The notes under the pieces were generated by a model. That model worked only from the letters and a program-made list of their open reading frames with translations, made no database searches and was not told the origin of the DNA. From Cognatilysobacter xinjiangensis (GTDB lineage: Bacteria; Pseudomonadota; Gammaproteobacteria; Xanthomonadales; Xanthomonadaceae), in assembly GCF_014651995.1 (NCBI RefSeq), contig NZ_BMXY01000003.1:124001-188000 (forward strand): DNA of 64,000 nucleotides, written 5' to 3'. The position numbers and the translations under genes were made by a program. Below are positions 58,501-64,000 of this stretch, piece after piece. How positions within the stretch are numbered: the stretch's first letter is position 1; each line of letters begins with the position of its first letter.

Positions 58501-58710
58501 GTACTGGGCGTTGATGGCGCCCAGCCCCCAGTCGGCATTGAATTCGCGCGTACGCCAGCTGTCGGGATTGCCGACGCGGCCGGTTTCGGCAGGAGCCTGC
58601 TGGGCAGCGGCGGGCAGGACGGCACCGACCGCCAAGCCGGCGACGACCGCGCAGGAAAGTAGCGAGCGCGCGAGCCCCGCGCGGGTGTCGCGCTTGGAAC
58701 GATTCTTCAT
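55507..58710 (-). CDS. Subtilisin-type (S8) autotransporter protease
   Basis: The 1067-residue protein has a signal peptide (about 1-36), a subtilisin domain with D87 (GVFDSG), H180 (HGTHVAG), N304 (AAGNN) and S403 (GTSMAAPH), a beta-helix-like passenger region with repeated GG-rich turns (about 480-700), and a C-terminal autotransporter barrel (about 790-1067) ending in ISVRF. It is a type V secreted serine protease that is probably cell-surface bound or released. The start at 58710 keeps the signal peptide. Its own promoter is in the gap to plsB. Confidence 0.95.
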   Translation of the reverse strand: MKNRSKRDTRAGLARSLLSCAVVAGLAVGAVLPAAAQQAPAETGRVGNPDSWRTREFNADWGLGAINAQYAYARGLTGRGVRLGVFDSGAALGHGEFAGKSTRSIRIADLLRDGSRCANNVALDGPDACFSSDGGSVAVDYFEYTDEDRALVQYLVDIGYLYDWVPEYLESLAGFHYGTHGTHVAGTMAANRDGRGTHGVAFGADLSAARLFSNTYQDLFSLLGVNGGQSLAIGPDSSAVADMYAQMGAQGVRAINHSWGLSTEPNTAADMDELYHLPGVDEYFRTYADPSLEGHVLQVFAAGNNYGDIAGIYATLPRYVEGLEKYWLSVVNVNDSGDIDESSSICGLSRDWCVTAPGTDIASTIVDGRIDGNVVRDDKGNVIGLDITSQQPEYGYGYMTGTSMAAPHVTGALALLMERFPYLDNPQIRDVLLTTAMDLGAKGVDEIYGWGLIDLKRAIEGPGLLRVDTDVVMNQHAGGVHTWSGLAWDDWTNDIGGPGRLTKSGMGWLRLSGDNGFAGATVKQGVLELTSDNALTAATTVDGGVFLLGGRLSGSTLTVNNGGTATVNGAVAGATTRVNAGGRLGGTGTLDGLSVYGTVAPGNSIGTLHVNGTYLQGAGSFFEAELGANGASDRIDVAGNAVLQGGTVRLSGPSGTYLLGQQYTLLNATGGVTGQFQALDRSAFSPFLRFDLAYGANAIGLNVARGMALADAGGTANQRRVGAAADAMAVTNSLLTSLTQLFPAQAQAAFDALGGEAHASTRALLVDTSRHVREAALARGLPQAAPGADAEGGTSIWAQGLATGGHVNADGNAARIDAQGSGVLVGVDHTFAGGWTVGGLLGRSEDDFSAGARASRGDTRATQLAVYGGSRLGGVGLKGGVAWADHDIDMRRRVAFGNVDQTLVADYGTRTLQGFVEGSWRVEGANWAVEPYAQIAHVRVDADRFSETGGSAALTVEGDSRVNLSTAGVRFAVMPAGRGQTPGWLQLRGGVGYRHASGDLDSATQAVWAGGGAFSVQGATLAENAWTAEAGIGAWLSPRTLLELGYTGQHGDEARDHGASARISVRF

Positions 58711-58924
58711 GAAATCCCCATTTCTGAAAGAAAACGGCCCACCCCCTTGGCAGGCCGTTGGCCGCGACATGTCGCGGACCGAGGGGTATACGACAGCGCT
58801 GGCCGGATTGTCGACCGGATTTCGTCTACTGGGAGGGGGCGTAGGGACGACGGCGACACGCAGATCGAAAAATCAATAACCTACGACGCAAACCCGTGCC
58901 GTTGTGTTAGGAATAACGTTTATT

Positions 58925-59022
58925 TAAGCTATCTCTCGTCCGGCTCCGGCCGGCGCTGTCCAACTCGTTGTTGTCCCGCCGGCTCCGGTCGGATTTTGGA
59001 AGGAGGCTTCGGCCTCCTTTTT
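58925..59022 (+). ncRNA. Candidate small RNA ending at an orphan terminator
   Basis: A strong rightward terminator has no gene in front of it on its strand; the region upstream is AT-rich near 58,900-58,930, where a promoter could lie, and then GC-rich with two CCGGCTCCGG copies able to form structure. No reading frame is evident. The 5' end is a guess and expression is unproven. Confidence 0.35.
59000..59022 (+). terminator. Intrinsic terminator with UUCG loop
   Basis: Stem AAGGAGGC / GCCTCCTT closed by a TTCG tetraloop (C-TTCG-G), followed by TTTCTTTT. The orientation is rightward, but no annotated rightward gene precedes it. Confidence 0.8.
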
Positions 59023-59132
59023 CTTTTCCGGCCGCGGGGTCGAGCGGACGGGTCTGCGATGCACGCCGCAGTCCGTGAACGGGCCCGGCGGCGCCCGCGG
59101 CCCGATGGAGCCGCTTCGGCATAATGCCGGCG

Positions 59133-61874
59133 ATGGCCCAGCAGACGCCCCTGCCGTTTCCCGACGGCTCCATGCCCGAATCGGGCACTTCGACGTCCGA
59201 TCCGGCGTCGACGCCCGTCGAGGCGTCCGCGCCGCCGGCGGGCGACGCCGTGGATCCCGACCAGCCGGAGCTGCCGATGCCGGGCGCGACGCCGGGCGAT
59301 TCCGTGCTCGACCCGCCGCCCCCGCCGCCGCGTCCGCGCCAGGTCGACACTGCCTCGCGCCCGCTGTGGGCGCGCGTGCTAGGCCGCGTGCTGTCGCCGT
59401 GGGTGGCGCTCAAGATCGAACCGGCGGCGCCCGCCGAACACGTGCTGCCTGAGTGGAACGGGCGCCCGGTCTGCTACGTGCTGGAGGACTACGGCCTCTC
59501 CAACGCACTGATCCTCGACCGCGCCTGCCGCGAGGCCGGCCTGCCGTCCCCGCTGAACCCGCTTCCCGGCGATCCGACCGGCCGCGGCCGCGCCTATGTC
59601 GCGCTATCGCGCCGCAGCGTGGGGCCGATCGCGCCGATCCCGAACATTCCGGGCGTGCTCGAGCGGCCGCAGGTGCCCAACGGCAAGTCGCATTCGGAAT
59701 CGCTGGCACGCCTGATCGAGGCGCACCGCGCCGATCCGGCGCTCGACGTGCAGCTGGTGCCGGTGTCGATCTTCGTCGGCCGCGCGCCGGAGAAGACCAG
59801 CGGCTGGTTCTCGGTGCTGTTCTCGGAAAACTGGCAGCTGGTCGGCCGCTTCCGCCGCCTGCTGTCGATCGCGCTCAACGGCCGCTCGACCTACGTGCGC
59901 TTCGCGCCGCCGGTGTCGATGCGCGCCATCGCCGACGAGGGCCTGCCGCCCGAGCGCACGGTGCGCAAGCTCTCGCGCGTGCTGCGCACGCACTTCCGCC
60001 GCATCCGCAGCGCGGTGATCGGGCCGGACCTGTCGACGCGCCGCCTGCTGGTCGACCGCGTACTCGCCGCGCCCAGCGTGCTCGACGCCATCGCCGACCA
60101 GGCGCGCCGCGACAACACCGGCGTGGCCGAGGCGTGGAAGAAGGCGCATGCCTACGCCTACGAGATCGCGGCCGACTACTCGCACCCGGTCGTGCGCTCG
60201 GCGAGCTTCCTGCTGGCGCCGGTGTGGAACCGCATCTACCGCGGCGTGCTGGTCCACCACCTCGACCGGGTGAAGGAAGACGCGCCCGGCCACGAAGTCG
60301 TCTATGTGCCCTGTCACCGCAGCCACATGGACTACCTGCTGATCAGCTACCTGCTGTACACGCGCGGCATCGTGCCGCCGCACATCGCCGCGGGCGTGAA
60401 CCTCAATCTGCCGGTGGTGGGCACGTTCCTGCGCAAGGGCGGTGCGTTCTTCCTGCGCCGCTCGATCCGCGGCAGCGCGCTGTACTCGGCGGTGTTCTCC
60501 GAATACCTCGCGCAGCTGGTCGCCGGCGGTTACTCCATCGAGTACTTCATCGAGGGCGGCCGCTCGCGCACCGGGCGCCTGCTGCAACCCAAGGGCGGCA
60601 TGATCGCGATGACGCTGCGCGCCTACCTGCGCGCGCCCACGCGCCCGGTGATGTTCCAGCCGGTGTACATCGGCTACGAGAAGCTGATGGAAGGCCGCAG
60701 CTACCTCGACGAGCTGTCCGGCAAGCCGAAGGAAAAGGAATCGATCTGGCAGCTGCTGATGGGCATCCCGAAGGTGCTGTCGAGCAACTACGGCCAGGTG
60801 GTGGTGAATTTCGGCGAGCCGATCCGCCTGACCGACGTGCTGGCCGAGAAGGCGCCCGACTGGGACGGCCGCCCGCTGCCCGAGGACGAGAAGCCGTCGT
60901 GGATGGCGGCGACGGTCGACACGCTGGCCGAGCGCATCCAGGTCAACATCAACCGCGCGGCAGACGTGAACCCGATCAACCTGCTCGCGCTGGCGATGCT
61001 GTCCACGCCGAAGCACGCCATGAGCGAGGCCGACCTGCTGCAGCAGATCGCGCTGTCGAAGAAGATCCTCGCGCAGCTGCCGTATTCCGACCGCGTCACC
61101 GTCACGCCGCATACGCCGGAGGAGATCATCGCCCACGGCGAGGAGATCGGCGTGCTGCTGCGCGTGAAGCATCCGCTCGGCGACGTGCTGGAGGTCGACG
61201 ACGAGAAGGCGGTGCTGCTGAGCTATTTCCGCAACAACGTGCTGCACCTGTTCACCGCCGCGTCCTGGGTTGCCTGCTGTTTCCAGCACAACCGCCGCAT
61301 GACGCTGTCCTCGGTGCTGCGCCTGGGCCGCAGCGTGTACCCGTTCCTGCAGGCCGAGCTGTTCCTGCCGTGGAGCGAGGACCAGTTCGTCGAGCGCCTG
61401 CGCGCGACCGTCGACCTGTTCGAGGCCGAGGGCCTTCTGCGCGCGCGCGACGAGGACGACCGCGAGCAGCTCTCGCGCAACGCCAGCCAGTCCGACGAGG
61501 TGTTCCGCCTGCGTGCGATCGGCCATTCGCTGCAGCAGGCGTTCGAGCGCTATTACATCGCCATCTCGGTGCTGGTGAAGAACGGCCCGGGCACGCTGAG
61601 CGCGGGCGAGCTGGAAACGCTCTGCCAGCTGGCGGCGCAGCGCCTGTCGCTGCTGTATGCGCCGGCGGCGCCGGAGTTCTTCGACAAGTCGCTGTTCCGC
61701 GGCTTCATCGCCAAGCTGCGCGAGCTGCGCCTGGTGTGGGCCGACGAGAACGGCAAGCTCACCTTCGACGAGCGCCTGGATGCCTGGGCCAAGGACGCGA
61801 AGTTCATCCTCGGCCGCGAGCTGCGGCATTCGATCGAGAAGGTCAGCCCCGAGGCGGCGAAGCCGGCCGCCTGA
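59133..61874 (+). CDS. plsB: Glycerol-3-phosphate 1-O-acyltransferase
   Basis: The 913-residue membrane-associated enzyme acylates glycerol-3-phosphate, the first step of phospholipid synthesis. Blocks in order: HRSHMDYLLISYLL (HxxxxD, about 395), KGGAFFLRRSIRGSALYSAV, EGGRSRTGRLLQPKGG (about 474) and MFQPVYIGYEKL. A proline-rich stretch of about 60 residues precedes the conserved part. CATAAT ends seven bases before the ATG at 59133, arguing for a leaderless start; an ATG nine bases earlier lies within that box. Its stop abuts the convergent YdcH-like gene. Confidence 0.95.
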   Translation: MAQQTPLPFPDGSMPESGTSTSDPASTPVEASAPPAGDAVDPDQPELPMPGATPGDSVLDPPPPPPRPRQVDTASRPLWARVLGRVLSPWVALKIEPAAPAEHVLPEWNGRPVCYVLEDYGLSNALILDRACREAGLPSPLNPLPGDPTGRGRAYVALSRRSVGPIAPIPNIPGVLERPQVPNGKSHSESLARLIEAHRADPALDVQLVPVSIFVGRAPEKTSGWFSVLFSENWQLVGRFRRLLSIALNGRSTYVRFAPPVSMRAIADEGLPPERTVRKLSRVLRTHFRRIRSAVIGPDLSTRRLLVDRVLAAPSVLDAIADQARRDNTGVAEAWKKAHAYAYEIAADYSHPVVRSASFLLAPVWNRIYRGVLVHHLDRVKEDAPGHEVVYVPCHRSHMDYLLISYLLYTRGIVPPHIAAGVNLNLPVVGTFLRKGGAFFLRRSIRGSALYSAVFSEYLAQLVAGGYSIEYFIEGGRSRTGRLLQPKGGMIAMTLRAYLRAPTRPVMFQPVYIGYEKLMEGRSYLDELSGKPKEKESIWQLLMGIPKVLSSNYGQVVVNFGEPIRLTDVLAEKAPDWDGRPLPEDEKPSWMAATVDTLAERIQVNINRAADVNPINLLALAMLSTPKHAMSEADLLQQIALSKKILAQLPYSDRVTVTPHTPEEIIAHGEEIGVLLRVKHPLGDVLEVDDEKAVLLSYFRNNVLHLFTAASWVACCFQHNRRMTLSSVLRLGRSVYPFLQAELFLPWSEDQFVERLRATVDLFEAEGLLRARDEDDREQLSRNASQSDEVFRLRAIGHSLQQAFERYYIAISVLVKNGPGTLSAGELETLCQLAAQRLSLLYAPAAPEFFDKSLFRGFIAKLRELRLVWADENGKLTFDERLDAWAKDAKFILGRELRHSIEKVSPEAAKPAA

Positions 61875-62084
61875 TCAGGCCGGTTCGTCGGGAATCAGCG
61901 CCGATTCCAGCCGCGCGATGCAGTCCTTGAGCTGCAGCTTGCGCTTCTTCAGACGCGTAATCGCGAGCTCGTCGTGGATCGGCGCGTGCGCGAGGCCGTC
62001 GATCGCGAGATCGAGGTCGCGGTGCTGCTGGCGCAGGTCGGCCAGCTGGCGGGCGATGTCGGCGGGGGTGCGGCCGTCGTTCAT
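61875..62084 (-). CDS. YdcH-like (DUF465) small coiled protein
   Basis: A 69-residue helical protein with the DUF465 pattern: [20 protein letters not shown], then [20 protein letters not shown]. The LKKRKLxLKD signature is nearly invariant in YdcH proteins. It is probably a helical-hairpin protein; the function is unknown. It abuts the plsB stop on the other strand. Confidence 0.9.
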   Translation of the reverse strand: MNDGRTPADIARQLADLRQQHRDLDLAIDGLAHAPIHDELAITRLKKRKLQLKDCIARLESALIPDEPA

Positions 62085-62195
62085 GCCGCGAGCTTAGCCC
62101 GGCCCGGCGATGCCGGGGAGCGGCGGAAGGTGATGCCGGACGCGCCGCTGAACCTCGTCAGGTGCGGAGACAGCCCTTCCGTAGAATGGCGGCCT

Positions 62196-63119
62196 ATGAG
62201 TACGCCGTCGCCCGCTCACGTCGAACACCTTCCCGTCCTGACGCTCGCCGAACCCGCTCCGCGGTCGCCCGCGCGCCGGCAGGCGCACGAGGCCAACAAG
62301 CTCGCCAAGCGCCTGCGCCACCAGGTCGGTCGCGCGATCGCCGACTTCGGCATGATCGAAGACGGCGACAAGGTGATGGTCTGCCTGTCCGGCGGCAAGG
62401 ACAGCTACACCATGCTCGACATCCTTCTGCAGTTGCAGAAGAAGGCGCCAGTGCGCTTCGAGATGGTCGCGGTCAACCTCGACCAGAAGCAGCCGGATTT
62501 CCCCGAGCACGTGCTGCCGGCCTACCTCGAGTCGATCGGGGTGAAGTACCACATCCTCGAGCAGGATACGTATTCGGTGGTGACGCGCGTCGTGCCCGAG
62601 GGCAAGACCATGTGCTCGCTGTGCTCGCGCCTGCGCCGCGGCGCGCTGTACACCTACGCCGACCAGGAAGGCTTCACCAAGATCGCGCTCGGCCACCACC
62701 GCGACGACCTCGTCGCCACGTTCTTCCTCAACATGTTCTTCCACGCCAAGCTCTCGGGCATGCCGCCCAAGCTGCTCAGCGACGACGGCAAGCACGTGGT
62801 GATCCGCCCGCTCGCCTACGTCAAGGAGGACGACATCGCCGCGTACGCGGAGGCGAAGCAGTTCCCGATCATCCCGTGCAACCTCTGCGGCTCGCAGGAG
62901 AACCTGCAGCGCAAGCAGGTCAAGAGGATGATGGACGCCTGGGAGCGCGAATCGCCCGGCCGCATCGAGACGATCGCGCGTGCGCTGGGCGACATCCGCC
63001 CCTCGCAGCTCAGCGACCCCAAGCTCTTCGACTTCATGGCGCTCGGCGCGCGCAGCGACGCGCCGCTGCCCGATGCGCATGCCTGGCTCGCGGGAGCGCC
63101 GGGTGACGACGAGAACTGA
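62196..63119 (+). CDS. ttcA: tRNA 2-thiocytidine(32) synthetase
   Basis: The 307-residue enzyme thiolates C32 of certain tRNAs using ATP and an iron-sulfur cluster. SGGKDS (65-70) is the PP-loop, and the CxxC pairs C140/C143 and C228/C231 bind the cluster; [17 protein letters not shown] is also typical. TAGAAT (62182-62187) ends eight bases before the ATG, with no ribosome binding site, so the message may be leaderless. Repeat element B follows. Confidence 0.96.
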   Translation: MSTPSPAHVEHLPVLTLAEPAPRSPARRQAHEANKLAKRLRHQVGRAIADFGMIEDGDKVMVCLSGGKDSYTMLDILLQLQKKAPVRFEMVAVNLDQKQPDFPEHVLPAYLESIGVKYHILEQDTYSVVTRVVPEGKTMCSLCSRLRRGALYTYADQEGFTKIALGHHRDDLVATFFLNMFFHAKLSGMPPKLLSDDGKHVVIRPLAYVKEDDIAAYAEAKQFPIIPCNLCGSQENLQRKQVKRMMDAWERESPGRIETIARALGDIRPSQLSDPKLFDFMALGARSDAPLPDAHAWLAGAPGDDEN

Positions 63120-63153
63120 CGGCCGCCTCGTACGGGTAACGCACAAGCCGAAT

Positions 63154-63354
63154 CAATCGTAAGACCCGAAGGGCGCCGACAGGATGTCGGCCGTCGCCAC
63201 CCGAGACAGGAGGCCGAGTGTGGCGATCTGCGCAGGCGTCGCCGGTCGCGAGCTGTAGATCCGTCGGGGAAGTTGCTTTCTTTTGGTTGCTTTTCTTTGC
63301 AGCGGCAAAGAAAAGTCACTCGGGCGCGACAGCGCACGAAACGCTTTCGCTTTT
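63154..63354. repeat. Dispersed structured element, copy B
   Basis: Second copy of the element at 43,682, in the same orientation, between ttcA and rdgC. Hairpins: GCCGACA/TGTCGGC (63175-63191), TCGCCAC/GTGGCGA (63194-63226), CTTTTCTTTGC/GCAAAGAAAAG (63290-63315). The first two stems differ from copy A in sequence but still pair fully, so changes are compensatory. The unpaired segments between them are more conserved. It has no coding potential. Confidence 0.85.
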
Positions 63355-63405
63355 CAACACGTTGCGACGGGCATCCCTCGCACCTCGAAGAAGAAATCAA
63401 ACCGA

Positions 63406-64000
63406 ATGTTCTTTCGCAATATCACCCTCTTCCGCTTCCCGACCTCCCTGCAGCTCGACGCCTTCGACGCCGGTCTGGCCGAATGCGCGCTGCGCCCCGT
63501 CGGCCCGATGGAGCTCTCCACGCGCGGCTTCATCTCGCCGTTCGGCCGCGACACCGAAGGCCTCAAGCACGTGCTCGACGAGGCCTACTGGCTCGCCGTC
63601 GGCGGCGAGGACCGTCTGCTACCGGGTGCGGTGGTCAACGACATGCTGCAGAAAAAGCTCGACGACATCGAGCAGAAGGAAGGCCGCCGCCCGGGCGGGC
63701 GCACGCGCAAGCGGCTGAAGGACGAGCTCATCACCGAGCTGCTGCCGCGCGCCTTCGTGCGCCCGACCCGTACCGACGCAATCCTGGACATGAAGCAGGG
63801 CATCGTCGCCATCGACACGTCCAGCAAGAAGTCCGGCGAAAACGTGGTCAGCGAGATCCGCAAGGCGCTGGGCAGCTTCCCGGCGCTGCCGCTGAATGCC
63901 GAGGTGGCGCCGCGCTCGGTGCTGACCGGCTGGCTGGCCGGCGAGTCACTGCCGGACGGGCTGTCGATGGGCGACGAATGCGAGCTGCGCGACGCGCTCG
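63406..64000 (+). CDS. rdgC: Recombination-associated protein RdgC (3' end outside window)
   Basis: The first 198 codons are present: MFFRNITLFRFPTSLQLDAF and then CALRPVGPMELSTRGFISPF, LPGAVVNDMLQKKLDDIEQK and LKDELITELLPRAFVRPTRT are the RdgC signature. RdgC forms a ring around DNA and limits RecA loading. The gene runs off the right edge. Repeat element B lies directly upstream and may contain its promoter. Confidence 0.95.
   Translation, partial: MFFRNITLFRFPTSLQLDAFDAGLAECALRPVGPMELSTRGFISPFGRDTEGLKHVLDEAYWLAVGGEDRLLPGAVVNDMLQKKLDDIEQKEGRRPGGRTRKRLKDELITELLPRAFVRPTRTDAILDMKQGIVAIDTSSKKSGENVVSEIRKALGSFPALPLNAEVAPRSVLTGWLAGESLPDGLSMGDECELRDAL

Larger units (their letters stand above)
58711..59132. 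other. Divergent intergenic region between autotransporter and plsB genes
   Basis: About 420 bases with no coding frame. It holds the autotransporter promoter, an unusually AT-rich patch (about 58,860-58,935), two similar CCGGCTCCGG segments, a rightward terminator (59,000-59,022) not assignable to a gene, and CATAAT (59,120-59,125) just before plsB. Confidence 0.55.

Overview
The window is GC-rich (about 70% by eye), densely packed chromosomal DNA from a gammaproteobacterium of the family Xanthomonadaceae, most like Lysobacter or Luteimonas. The evidence is a xanthomonadin-type aryl-polyene pigment locus with a XanB2-type chorismatase, the gene order rsmG-parA-parB, and several families typical of this group. 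No IS element, prophage, CRISPR array, tRNA or rRNA was found. The genus is inferred, not proven.

Layout. (1) 0-10.5 kb: the right part of an aryl-polyene (xanthomonadin-like) cluster. Leftward genes encode a ketoreductase (cut by the window edge), two hot-dog dehydratases, an MMPL exporter with a LolA-like protein, two acyltransferases, a membrane protein and an acyl carrier protein. Rightward genes encode a halogenase-like flavoprotein, the chorismatase that supplies 3-hydroxybenzoate, and a small membrane protein. A GAF/degenerate-GGDEF protein is inserted near the left edge. (2) 10.8-17 kb: OprO/P-type porin, hemB, aroE and small proteins, including one with a Lar-like zinc ribbon. (3) 17.1-23.8 kb: six genes joined by 4-base stop/start overlaps (RDD, SpoIIM-like, DUF4129, DUF4350, MoxR ATPase, DUF58). 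(4) 24-28 kb: metabolic and repair genes (gamma carbonic anhydrase, aldehyde dehydrogenase, threonine aldolase, exonuclease III, GlsB). (5) 28.3-30.4 kb: a divergent AMP-dependent ligase and phosphopantetheinyl transferase, likely the activation arm of the pigment pathway. (6) 30.3-34.8 kb: rsmG, a parA that has lost its P-loop and reading frame, parB, a glycosyltransferase pair, rpmB-rpmG. (7) 34.8-42.7 kb: a leftward run holding a GGDEF/TPR regulator, a split-borosin RiPP pair (37,030-38,119), a GNAT acetyltransferase, acs, a membrane protein and an erythromycin-esterase-family enzyme. (8) 42.8-64 kb: GST, RluA-type synthase, EF-hand protein, desaturase, mutM, an ECF sigma/kinase pair, tdk, two Sel1-like paralogues, rep, a subtilisin autotransporter, plsB, ttcA and the start of rdgC.

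The most exciting system is the two-gene split borosin. A stand-alone alpha-N-methyltransferase closely resembling the OphMA catalytic domain (recalled from memory) lies 16 bases upstream of an 85-residue candidate precursor with a helical borosin-binding-like domain, a short hydrophobic candidate core and an acidic proline-rich tail. Also notable: a roughly 200-bp dispersed element present twice (43.7 and 63.2 kb), whose hairpins are kept by compensatory changes; the damaged parA; several genes with a -10-like box 6-8 bases before the ATG, suggesting leaderless mRNAs; and a possible small RNA with a UUCG-loop terminator upstream of plsB.
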